The notes under the pieces were generated by a model that was not told the DNA's origin, did not search any database, and saw only the letters and a program-made list of their open reading frames with translations. Shown here piece after piece: positions 8,637-17,182 of a stretch of 64,000 nt of DNA. Numbering within the stretch: the stretch's first letter is position 1; each line of letters begins with the position of its first letter. The translations under genes and the position numbers were made by a program. Origin of the DNA: Candidatus Sumerlaeota bacterium (GTDB lineage Bacteria > Sumerlaeota > Sumerlaeia > Sumerlaeales > Sumerlaeaceae); assembly GCA_012513815.1 (NCBI GenBank), contig JAAZBM010000001.1, forward strand, positions 1-64,000, in the 5' to 3' direction.

Positions 8637-11600
8637 ATGTTCAGAAGTTATAAATCTATTTTAGCCTTGGGAGCTGCTGTTGCTCTCGCTGGTTCCGCCA
8701 GCGCGACAGCGACCGAATGGGCTGATTTGCAGACGACAGATTTGAGCGCCGCTGGCGTTCGTATGCTCGCCGCGAATCAGGCTCTCTATGTTGCCAGTAG
8801 CGGCAATAAGAATATTGCCAAATACGCTATTGGTGCTGATGGCAATGTTGATGGGACAACATTCACTGTCTCTTATACAGCAACTGCCAAAATGGGTAAT
8901 GGTTGGCAAGGTACCGCCATTTCCAAAGACGGCGCTGCCCTATATATGGCAGCTGATGGTGCTTCGATCAGCGATGCTGACCCCGCCATTATCGTGAAGC
9001 TGAATGCCGCTGATGGTTCTGTGGACGAATCGTTCGCAATCGACGGTACAATGAACAATGTCGGTCGTCGTGGGGCGCTTGCGTCCTTGAGCGATGGTCG
9101 TCTTTTGACATTCGGTCTCGGTCACGCTGCCGCGCCTGAATATGTTCCTTTCTATAACATCGTCAGCGCAGACGGTATGACAAGCAGCGCTGCTGTTTAC
9201 TTCGACCAGAATTGCGCCAACGGTGGTAGCTATGTGCTCGATGATGGAACAACCGTTGCCGGTACAATTCGTAGCGCTGCTACCAAGTTTGGTGCCGACG
9301 CTGCAAGTGACAAGGTTTTCTTCGTCAAGGGTGGCACCGTTCTTGAGATGACAGCAACTGACGGCGACTGGTCCTCGACCCCCACCGTCAAGATGTTCTT
9401 TGATAAAGAACTGGGTACATTGCCCTGGCAAGTCAACACACAGATTACTTATGACGCAGTCTCCGACATGCTCTATTTTGCAGTGCCCGGCAAGCTCTAC
9501 AGCATCAACGCTTCAGATGCTGCCGATTACTCACTTCTTGCCATCGGTGGCTCGCAGTACACTGTGGCTCAGACATGGATTGGTGGCAAGACCTTCGCCT
9601 ATGTCAATGGTGCTAACGTCTTTCAAATGAACGCCTATGCCGAAAAAGCTAAAGGCTCCGTCAAGGCAACCTTCACCGGTGTAACTGAAGGCGCATGGAA
9701 ACTCAATGAGGCTGGCGCATGGAACGCAAGTGGCGACCAAATCGACAACCTCTATATTGGTTCCTATGATGTTATCTTTAAAGATGTTGAAGGCTACTTC
9801 ACACCCGCGACACAGACCGTGACCGTCGAAGCCGGTGCAGTCGCCGAAGCCGCCGGTGAGTATGTTAAAGTCAGCGACCTTAAAGTGACCCTGACCGGTC
9901 CCGCCGCTGGCGCACAGTGGAGCATCGACAAAGGCGCAACATGGAACGAGAGTGGCGCGACCGTTTCCAACCTTACGGCTGGCAAACAGACCATCACGTT
10001 CAAAGCCGTTGAAGGTTGGGCCATACCCGCCGACTTCGAACAAGTGACGCTCGAAACCGGTAGCACCACCGAAAAAACATATGCTTACACCGAGAAACCT
10101 GCGGCAGCCGCTTATCAGTGGACAAAGGCCGGTTCATACGACCTTAGCGATTTGACGACAACCGCCGCGGCAATCAGCCGTATGACAACCGATAATGACG
10201 GTAACCTATACTTCAACCTTGGTATAGCCAAATTCGTCTTCCGTGTTGCCGCAGCCGAAGCGACCGCCCCCACCACAGGTACAGTCTTGGCAACCGGCAC
10301 AGCCGGTACCTATGGCTTCCTTGGTATGGACTTCTTCCCCAATGGTGGCGTTGCTTTCGAAAACAACAAGGATATGTTCAAATACAATAATGATGGCACC
10401 CTTGCTGAAGAATGGGGTACCACGGGTACATTCACCTTTTCCGAAGGTCGTCAGGCAATTGCTTGCTATGCTGATGGTACAATCCTTGGCATCCCCGCAG
10501 CCGGTGGCACCTATGCGTTGAGAGTCGCTGCAGATGGTAAGACCGCTGACACAAAAGTCACAGGTTCCGGACCCACCACGTGGAGCAACCGTGACGCTTG
10601 CGGTCGTGGCAATGGTACAATCTATGTTTGCAACGGCTACAAACGCATCGATAAGGTTGTTGTCGTGGATAACGCCATTTACTCCTCAGTGAATGGTTTC
10701 GTTCCCGCGAAGAGCACAGCCTACAATGGTGGTGTTTTCTATGACGCTCTTTACAACGATGTCAACCTTGCCGTTGGCGACGAAGGTAAAGTTTACATCA
10801 GCGATGCCGATACTGGTGCGCTGAAACAAACAATCGTTATTAGTGGCGCACCTTCCGATACAGCTGTTGCTAACGAAACACTTTTTGTCTGCAAGACCAA
10901 CAGAACCGTTGACTATTTCGTCAAGGGCACAAAGTTCACTGTTAACCTGGTTTGCGCCGACGAAGTTAATGCTCCTCAGTTCAGCATTGACGGTGGAGCA
11001 ACTTGGAAAAATTCCGGTGAATTCTTTATCCTTGATCCTGACAGCACAACCGTCACGGTTTCCTTCAAACCGGTTCCCGGTTGGAATACACCTGCCTCGC
11101 AAGACGTCGCAGTTAACGAAGAAGTTGCTGATGTCGCTCTCACAGCTGAATATTGGCAGCCGACCGTCACAGCGACCGCTACCGAAGGTGGTACAATCAC
11201 CCCCGCTGGTGATATCACCACAACAGTTGGCGAAAGCTTGACCTTCACAATGGCAGCTGACGATTTCTACAACTACACAAGCCTTGAAGTTGATGGCGCC
11301 CCGGTTCTTCCGAACCCCGAAACCTTCACCTTCGAGAACCTGACAGAAGACCACACAATCAACGCAGTCTTCACGCGTCAGGTTGCCGGTTCGCTCACCG
11401 TGAACCTTGATCCTGCCACAAGCACATCTTGGAGCATTGACGGTACGAATTGGAACGCCAGTGGCGCAACCCTTGAGGCACTTCCCGCCGGTAACTATGT
11501 CATTAACTTCAGATCACTTTCCGGTTACAGAGCACCCTCTGCAATCGCGCTGACAATGACTGAAGGCGTGTCAGTTACAAAGAGCGCCGCCTATACACCG

Positions 11601-13490
11601 GTTGCTGGTTTTGTTGACTGGATGAAGTACAAAGACGTCGTTGTTGCGCCTGAGTCAATTTCTCAATCTCAGGCATATCGCACCAACTGGAGTCGTCTTG
11701 ATTTCGATAAAGCCCATAATGTCTATATTGGTGGTTATGGTGCCTTCGGTGATGCCCCCTATGGTATGGGTAGCGGTGGTGTTGTTACCTTCCCCTTCAA
11801 CAACGCGACAGTTCCTGCAGCCTCCGACATCAAAGTCGCGGTTCAGAGCTTCTTCGGTCTGTGGCCTGCGGAGTGGACAGCCGGTGGCACAAACGGTATG
11901 ATTGGACTTACTCCGGCAATTGACGGTGGTATGCTCCTTCATCAGGATAGTGGCTACAACTTCTCCTTCAAGACCAAAGAAGATGGAACAACTGACACAG
12001 CATTTGGTACAGATGGTGTCCGTCCGACAACCAACCGTTACGCGTCCGTTGTGACATTCCCCAATGGTGACTTCGGCCTTGTCTCCTTGGTAATTCCTGG
12101 TAACATGACGATTATTGACGGAGTTACAGGCGCAGAAAAAGGCTCTGTTTCTCTTGCAGGCTTCACTCAGCACCTTCGTAGTGCCTGTGCTGCCACAACC
12201 GATACAGTGTTTATCCTTGATAACGCTTACAAGCGCATCATGAAGCTCGTCTTTGATCCTGTGACCTACAATGTCATTCAGGCATCTGAGCTTTGCACAC
12301 CTGTAAATGGTGGTCAACAAGCAGGTATCTACTACATTGCCAAAGACAACACGGTTGTTTATACGACCAATCTTGCCGGTGGTAAATTTATTCAGGTCTT
12401 CGGAGCTGACTCCGGTCAACTCATTCAGACTTTTGCCGGCGACTATTGCGATATCGCTTACACCAACACAGAGAAGGGTGACTTCCTTGTTGGTTGCAGC
12501 TATAGCAACACGACACTCGGTGTGTACAAACGCGCTGTTGCCTTCACAGTCAACATGCCCGGTGCACCTGAAGGCGCTCAGTGGAGCCCCGATGGTGGTA
12601 CAACATGGTTTGCCGCCGGTGCGGGCTTTGCCCCTCAAGCCGCCGACAACACCATCCTCTTTAAGGATGTCGAAGGTTACTTCACACCCGCCTCTGTGGT
12701 CGTTCCTGAAGCCGAACGTGAATACACGCTCGCCGAAGGTACCTATGTCGCGAAGGTCGGTGATATCACAGTCAACCTCGCACCTGAAGGTGCCGCACCT
12801 CTTGGTGGTTGGATGCTCGTCAATAGCGCAATGTCTCCGACAGCCATCTCCTCCTGGAACGCCTCTGGCGCAACAGAAGCTGATGTTCCGTTCGGTCAGT
12901 ACACCGTTACCTTCAAGGATGTTGCTGGCTACCAGAAGCCCGATGATATGGCCGTTGACCTCACAACAACCGAAGGTCTCGTCCTGACCGGTACCTACAG
13001 GCAAGTTGGTACATTGACAGTCGTCATCGACGGTCCTGCGGAAGCCAAGTGGATAGTCAGTGGTATCGATGGTCTCTTCAACAGTGGTCAAACCCTTAAG
13101 CTTGAAGCCGGCGAATACACCGTGTCCTTCACGGAAGTCGCCGATTGGGTAAAACCCGCTGACATGACTGTAACCATCACTGGTAACAACGACTCCAAGA
13201 CACTTGTCGGTGTTTACGACGAGAGCACAGGTTCCATCAGCGTCTCCATCGAACCGGCTGCTGCCGTTTCCGAAGGCGCAAAGTGGAGCGTCGATGGTGG
13301 AGCGACATGGAACGAGTCCGGTGCGACAGTTGCCGACCTCGATCCGGATGAATACACCGTTATCTTCTCTGACCTCGGTATGGTTCGCTGGGCTTCGCCT
13401 GCGCCCATTAAGGTCACCGTCTCGAGCGGACAGACTGCAACAGCAACCGGTACATACTCCCGCTACGCGGAAGTCTGGGAACTCTTCTAA
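8637..13490 (+). CDS. Giant secreted protein with beta-propeller-like blocks and PEGA-like repeats
   Basis: This is a 1,617-residue protein with signal peptide MFRSYKSILALGAAVALAGS ending near SASA. AGGAG is 13 nt upstream. Three blocks rich in G, D and aromatic residues (about 30-335, 490-780 and 1005-1300) read like NHL/quinoprotein-type propeller sheets with lines such as DGNLYFNLGIAKFVF. Between and after them are about eight 70-75-residue units of the form (G)A-x-W-S-x-D-G-G-x-T-W-x-x-SG ... F-K-x-V-x-G-Y/W-x-x-P, resembling PEGA domains. There is also one InlB/bacterial-repeat-like unit with GGTITPAGDITTTVGESL. No catalytic motif or sorting anchor was found, and it ends EVWELF. It is probably exported to the surface; its function is unknown. 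Confidence 0.85.
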   Translation: MFRSYKSILALGAAVALAGSASATATEWADLQTTDLSAAGVRMLAANQALYVASSGNKNIAKYAIGADGNVDGTTFTVSYTATAKMGNGWQGTAISKDGAALYMAADGASISDADPAIIVKLNAADGSVDESFAIDGTMNNVGRRGALASLSDGRLLTFGLGHAAAPEYVPFYNIVSADGMTSSAAVYFDQNCANGGSYVLDDGTTVAGTIRSAATKFGADAASDKVFFVKGGTVLEMTATDGDWSSTPTVKMFFDKELGTLPWQVNTQITYDAVSDMLYFAVPGKLYSINASDAADYSLLAIGGSQYTVAQTWIGGKTFAYVNGANVFQMNAYAEKAKGSVKATFTGVTEGAWKLNEAGAWNASGDQIDNLYIGSYDVIFKDVEGYFTPATQTVTVEAGAVAEAAGEYVKVSDLKVTLTGPAAGAQWSIDKGATWNESGATVSNLTAGKQTITFKAVEGWAIPADFEQVTLETGSTTEKTYAYTEKPAAAAYQWTKAGSYDLSDLTTTAAAISRMTTDNDGNLYFNLGIAKFVFRVAAAEATAPTTGTVLATGTAGTYGFLGMDFFPNGGVAFENNKDMFKYNNDGTLAEEWGTTGTFTFSEGRQAIACYADGTILGIPAAGGTYALRVAADGKTADTKVTGSGPTTWSNRDACGRGNGTIYVCNGYKRIDKVVVVDNAIYSSVNGFVPAKSTAYNGGVFYDALYNDVNLAVGDEGKVYISDADTGALKQTIVISGAPSDTAVANETLFVCKTNRTVDYFVKGTKFTVNLVCADEVNAPQFSIDGGATWKNSGEFFILDPDSTTVTVSFKPVPGWNTPASQDVAVNEEVADVALTAEYWQPTVTATATEGGTITPAGDITTTVGESLTFTMAADDFYNYTSLEVDGAPVLPNPETFTFENLTEDHTINAVFTRQVAGSLTVNLDPATSTSWSIDGTNWNASGATLEALPAGNYVINFRSLSGYRAPSAIALTMTEGVSVTKSAAYTPVAGFVDWMKYKDVVVAPESISQSQAYRTNWSRLDFDKAHNVYIGGYGAFGDAPYGMGSGGVVTFPFNNATVPAASDIKVAVQSFFGLWPAEWTAGGTNGMIGLTPAIDGGMLLHQDSGYNFSFKTKEDGTTDTAFGTDGVRPTTNRYASVVTFPNGDFGLVSLVIPGNMTIIDGVTGAEKGSVSLAGFTQHLRSACAATTDTVFILDNAYKRIMKLVFDPVTYNVIQASELCTPVNGGQQAGIYYIAKDNTVVYTTNLAGGKFIQVFGADSGQLIQTFAGDYCDIAYTNTEKGDFLVGCSYSNTTLGVYKRAVAFTVNMPGAPEGAQWSPDGGTTWFAAGAGFAPQAADNTILFKDVEGYFTPASVVVPEAEREYTLAEGTYVAKVGDITVNLAPEGAAPLGGWMLVNSAMSPTAISSWNASGATEADVPFGQYTVTFKDVAGYQKPDDMAVDLTTTEGLVLTGTYRQVGTLTVVIDGPAEAKWIVSGIDGLFNSGQTLKLEAGEYTVSFTEVADWVKPADMTVTITGNNDSKTLVGVYDESTGSISVSIEPAAAVSEGAKWSVDGGATWNESGATVADLDPDEYTVIFSDLGMVRWASPAPIKVTVSSGQTATATGTYSRYAEVWELF

Positions 13491-13526
13491 ACCGAAGACC
13501 CCATACCCTGCTTAAGCAGTAAGCAA

Positions 13527-13567
13527 TTCTCCCGAGGAGTCGAAAGACTCCCCGGGAGAACGCTTTT
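13527..13567 (+). terminator. Intrinsic terminator of the giant secreted-protein gene
   Basis: TTCTCCCGAGGAGTC (13527-13541) and GACTCCCCGGGAGAA (13546-13560) pair with one mismatch around a GAAA tetraloop, followed by CGCTTTTG. Confidence 0.85.
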
Positions 13568-13614
13568 GTATAGGAAAGTGTGACCGCGAAAAGCGGAATT
13601 AAAACAAACTAAAA

Positions 13615-14214
13615 TCAGGATTCGCCACGGCGAACACCATAAATCCAGAACAAAGAAAATGCCGAAACAATATATTTGATGATGATGTTCACGCCCGTAA
13701 TCTCAATCAAAACCGACAGAGGCATCGTACCCGCAAAGGCGATGAAGACCATTAAAAACGAGTCTATGGGAATCGAGAAGGCATTGCTCACGGCGACGCG
13801 TGCCCACAAATGGCGCTCGCCAAGCCGCCGCCGCACCGCATTGTAGATTTCGGTATCAATCAGTTCCGAGACGCACATTCCGATGGTCGAGCCAAGGACG
13901 ATTCGCGCGCCCGGCAGCAACACATTGCCGAACTCTGTCTGCTCGCCGACCTGCGGGTCCGGGGGGACATTGGACACAATCCAGAACACCACGAACGCCA
14001 ACGTGTTCAGCACCGTCGCCAACAGGATTGTCAGGCGAGCGGCCATTGTGCCCAGTGCGCGGTGAATCAGGTCGCGCATCGTAAATGAGAATGGATACAG
14101 CAACGTGCCTGCGTCCATCGATGCGCCCAGCACCGTAATGATACGCAGACTGCTAATATTCGACAAAATCGTGATTGTCACATACAGGCTCGGCAACATA
14201 ATCGCCGCGCGCAT
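13615..14214 (-). CDS. Queuosine precursor transporter (YhhQ/VUT family)
   Basis: This is a 199-residue integral membrane protein with about six helices. It shows the family pattern: a first helix MLPSLYVTITILSNI, the loop FTMRDLIHRALG (equivalent of the conserved D-L-x-x-x-x-x-G segment), GSTIGMCVSELIDTEIYNAV with the S-E-x-x-D-T signature, then VSNAFSIPIDSFLMVFIAF with the characteristic N/S...D...F residues. Members import 7-cyano-7-deazaguanine or related queuine precursors. The ATG at 14214 is preferred over a TTG at 14226. It lies downstream of menA on the same strand, about 75 bp away. Confidence 0.85.
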   Translation of the reverse strand: MRAAIMLPSLYVTITILSNISSLRIITVLGASMDAGTLLYPFSFTMRDLIHRALGTMAARLTILLATVLNTLAFVVFWIVSNVPPDPQVGEQTEFGNVLLPGARIVLGSTIGMCVSELIDTEIYNAVRRRLGERHLWARVAVSNAFSIPIDSFLMVFIAFAGTMPLSVLIEITGVNIIIKYIVSAFSLFWIYGVRRGES

Positions 14215-14300
14215 TGTGCCGTTCAAGTCACCTAACCATCCTCATCATAATCACAGAAAAATACAATCGTTTTCGGCGGTTCATGCGCCACCGTCGTGAC

Positions 14301-15209
14301 TCAGAGCAAAATTCCGAGAATATACAGAAGGCCGAAGATGCTGTTGGTCTGCGCCACCGCCCGCATCGCAGGCATCATCTCGGCGGGCGTTTGGCCGTCG
14401 CGGCGGAAAGCCCGTGTCGCGTTCCACGCCGGGAGCAGTGCCGCTAAACACAGCAGGCTCCAACCGCCTATAATGCCCGATAGCACCAACCCAATGACGA
14501 ATATATGTGTCGCCACAAAAACGCCTGCAAGGTACCAAACAGCGTGTTTATGCCCCAAAAGAATCACAAGAGTATGCCGTCCGTGCGCTTGGTCGGCCAC
14601 ACGGTCGCGGATGTTGTTTGCGGTCAGTATCTGAGCGATGTGTGCCGCCACGGGCAACGACACCACGATGACGCTCCATGGGACTTTGCCCGACAGCACG
14701 AAGCTCGTAATGGCCGCGATGCCTGTCCCCATCGACAAGCCCGCGATAGGTTCGCCGAACGGCGTTGCCGCGATGGGCAGCGGTCCGCCCGTGTATAGGT
14801 AGCCGATCAGCATGAAGACGCCGCCAACCGGAATCAGCAGCCAGCTAGTTGCGGCGCAAATCCCGATGCCCAGCGTGCCCGCCACTGCGTAGCACAACAG
14901 CGCCAGCGTCAACACAAAGCGCGGCGACGCGCCGTCGCGCACAATTGTGCCTCCGATGCCAACGGACGCCGCCGTGTCCAGTCCGCGGGCGTAGTCATAG
15001 TATTCATTGAACAGGTTTGTGGCGATTTGAATCAGCAGGCTTGCCGCGAGCATTGCCGCGAGTAGCCACGGTCGGCTGCCGAGCGTTCCGGTTCGCGTCC
15101 ACACAAGGGCGACGCCGAGCATGAACGGAATGAATGTCGCGGTCAGTGAATGTGGCCGTAGCAATCGCCACCAGAAATCAGCTTTCCGTTGTGTCATTGC
15201 TGTTGTCAT
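14301..15209 (-). CDS. menA: 1,4-dihydroxy-2-naphthoate polyprenyltransferase
   Basis: This 302-residue UbiA-superfamily membrane enzyme attaches the prenyl tail in menaquinone synthesis. Both aspartate-rich prenyl-diphosphate sites are present: NLFNEYYDYARGLD early, and NNIRDRVADQAHGRHTL in the second half. The opening RPHSLTATFIPFMLG is typical of MenA. Its start overlaps the end of the methyltransferase gene by 32 bp; an in-frame ATG at 15197 is an alternative start. The overlap implies co-transcription. No other menaquinone genes are in the window. Confidence 0.92.
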   Translation of the reverse strand: MTTAMTQRKADFWWRLLRPHSLTATFIPFMLGVALVWTRTGTLGSRPWLLAAMLAASLLIQIATNLFNEYYDYARGLDTAASVGIGGTIVRDGASPRFVLTLALLCYAVAGTLGIGICAATSWLLIPVGGVFMLIGYLYTGGPLPIAATPFGEPIAGLSMGTGIAAITSFVLSGKVPWSVIVVSLPVAAHIAQILTANNIRDRVADQAHGRHTLVILLGHKHAVWYLAGVFVATHIFVIGLVLSGIIGGWSLLCLAALLPAWNATRAFRRDGQTPAEMMPAMRAVAQTNSIFGLLYILGILL

Positions 15210-16113
15210 TGTCCGATTTGCTTTTGTGTGGCGGCGTGGTCTTGATGACCGGGTCGCGGTAAATGTAGGGCAACTTCGCCAGCGCCTCGCTCAGGCCGTT
15301 GCGCAACTCGCGGCGCTCCGTCTGCACCGACACCATGAGCGGACTATCAAGCAGATTGAACTCGAGTACACGGTTTTCGACTTCCGAGACACCGGCGCGG
15401 GTAGGGCGATACGAGACCGACTGACGCCCAAGTTGCGCCGCCACTGTCGCCGTCGTTCCATCGGTGCCGAACGGGTCAAGCACAGTTTCGCCCGCAAACG
15501 AAAACATTCGGATGAGGCGGTCAGGAATCGCGGCGGGCATCTGCGTCAAACTCGTGTGGTGGGATTCGCGCAAATACCAGTGCCCGTTGAAAAACGTCGT
15601 CCACTCCTTGCGCGTCATTCGCGACGCGTCCTTCATCTCCTTCGTGATGGGAGGCGCCTCGCCCGGTTTGCGGAAGACGAGGATGTGCGCGCAGTCAAGT
15701 TTGATGATGCCATTGCGCGGATACGGATACGACCCGGCGATGAACGTTCCCGCCGATGTCCGCTGCGGGGTGAAGCGCTGACAGACGATGCTGCCCATGA
15801 AGTCGAATCCGATTGCCTCGCAAAACCGCACAATCTCTGTGCGCGGCGATACTGCCTTAAACCGTCCGTATTCATTCTGGCGAATGAAGTGGTCGCCGGC
15901 GCATACGCACAGGCGGCAACCCTCGCGCAACACGCGCATGCACGCTGACCACGTCAGATTGAGCGTGTTGACATAGTTCTCATATGTGCCACCGGCGTCA
16001 GCGTCCTCAACAGAGTTCCACATAGGAGGCGCGGTCACGACAAGTTCGATGCTCGCGTCGCAAACTCTATGCATCAGACGGCAGTCACCGATTATTATTC
16101 GATGATTCGTCAT
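15178..16113 (-). CDS. Orphan DNA methyltransferase (beta-class, N4-cytosine/N6-adenine type)
   Basis: This is a 311-residue protein starting MTNHRIIIGDCR at 16113. Motif IV, near the N-terminus, reads VVTAPPMWN, where most relatives have SPPYW. The AdoMet-binding motif I comes late as VLDPFGTDGTTATVAAQLGR (relatives: DPF-x-GSGTT). The order catalytic region then AdoMet region marks the beta class. The C-terminal tail after about residue 285 is charged and low-complexity. No restriction endonuclease lies nearby, so it is an orphan or regulatory enzyme. The Tyr-to-Met change in the catalytic motif could lower activity. It overlaps menA. Confidence 0.8.
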   Translation of the reverse strand: MTNHRIIIGDCRLMHRVCDASIELVVTAPPMWNSVEDADAGGTYENYVNTLNLTWSACMRVLREGCRLCVCAGDHFIRQNEYGRFKAVSPRTEIVRFCEAIGFDFMGSIVCQRFTPQRTSAGTFIAGSYPYPRNGIIKLDCAHILVFRKPGEAPPITKEMKDASRMTRKEWTTFFNGHWYLRESHHTSLTQMPAAIPDRLIRMFSFAGETVLDPFGTDGTTATVAAQLGRQSVSYRPTRAGVSEVENRVLEFNLLDSPLMVSVQTERRELRNGLSEALAKLPYIYRDPVIKTTPPHKSKSDNDNSNDTTES

Positions 16114-16222
16114 ACAGGAATATGCCGTTTTGGTGTGAGGAAATTCACAAACACTTAACGCTCGACAATTGGTTTGTCCGGAAAAATTGTATTTATTTAA
16201 CACGAAATTGAAGTCAAATCAG

Positions 16223-17158
16223 ATGGAACAAAACGAGCAACTCTGTCAGCTAGATGATGCCTGCGCCGCTCGTGAGAAAAACGGCGTTGCCAAGAACTCT
16301 GTGATTGCAGCGGTTGGCCTCACGTTGATGAAAATTATCGTTGGACTTATGACCGGTTCATTGGGTATTTTGGCCGAGGCGGCGCACTCGGCGCTCGACC
16401 TCATGGCCGCGCTCGTCACGTGGTTTGCCGTGCACGCTAGCAGCAAGGCCGCCGACAAAGAACACCCCTATGGGCATGGCAAAATTGAAAACCTTGCTGC
16501 GCTGTTCGAGACCTTCCTACTTCTTATCACGTGCGGTTGGATTATCTACGAGGCTTGCAACCGGATTTTTGGCAAGGGCGAACACGAGATAACGCTCAGC
16601 GTGTGGGCATTTCTTGTTATGTTCATCTCCATCATCGTCGACATCACGCGTTCGCGGATGCTCTATCGCGCGGCCCACAAGCACAACAGCCAAGCGCTCG
16701 AAGCCGACGCCCTCCACTTCTCGACGGATGTCTGGAGTTCCATGGTTGTCCTCTTTGGTCTGTTCATGGTCTGGATTTCCAAGATGGTTCCGAGCCTCGA
16801 TTGGCTGCGCGAGGCCGACTCTGTGGCGGCGCTCTTTGTCGCGCTCATTGTCATCTCCGTCAGCATCCGACTGGGGATGCGTACTGTGGCGGCGCTGCTC
16901 GACTCATCGCCCGAAGGCGTCGAACAAAAGCTTGCCGCTTGCATCGAAGCGATGGACGGCGTTGTCAGTTGCCACCGCATTCGGGTGCGCACCTCCGGCC
17001 CCAAGATGTTCATCGATGCTCACGTCTGTATGCACGGCAGCCTCACGCTCGCCGCCGCGCACGAACTCATGGACAAAATCGAATCGGCGATTCAAAAGGA
17101 CCATCCGCACGCGGATGTCACCATTCACCCCGAACCCAGCGAACATTCCGAAAAGTAA
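16223..17158 (+). CDS. Cation diffusion facilitator (Zn2+/Fe2+ exporter)
   Basis: This is a 311-residue protein starting MEQNEQLCQLDD; the earlier TTG/ATG extension is unlikely. There are six helices with the paired metal site A: HSALD in helix 2 (EAAHSALDLMAALV) and HFSTD in helix 5 (DALHFSTDVWSS). The HPYGHGKIEN loop is typical of the FieF/YiiP group. The C-terminal cytosolic domain (VSCHRIRVRTSGPKMFIDAH) is the ferredoxin-like dimerisation and metal-sensing fold, and the tail is His-rich. It exports divalent metal in exchange for protons. It is divergent from the methyltransferase. Confidence 0.92.
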   Translation: MEQNEQLCQLDDACAAREKNGVAKNSVIAAVGLTLMKIIVGLMTGSLGILAEAAHSALDLMAALVTWFAVHASSKAADKEHPYGHGKIENLAALFETFLLLITCGWIIYEACNRIFGKGEHEITLSVWAFLVMFISIIVDITRSRMLYRAAHKHNSQALEADALHFSTDVWSSMVVLFGLFMVWISKMVPSLDWLREADSVAALFVALIVISVSIRLGMRTVAALLDSSPEGVEQKLAACIEAMDGVVSCHRIRVRTSGPKMFIDAHVCMHGSLTLAAAHELMDKIESAIQKDHPHADVTIHPEPSEHSEK

Positions 17159-17182
17159 AACATCACCGGCGTGGCACGTGGG

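Noticed and set aside
11655-13091. Minus-strand ORF of 478 codons opposite the giant secreted protein
   Set aside because: A shadow of repetitive coding DNA; Cys/Arg/Gly-rich with no recognisable domain.
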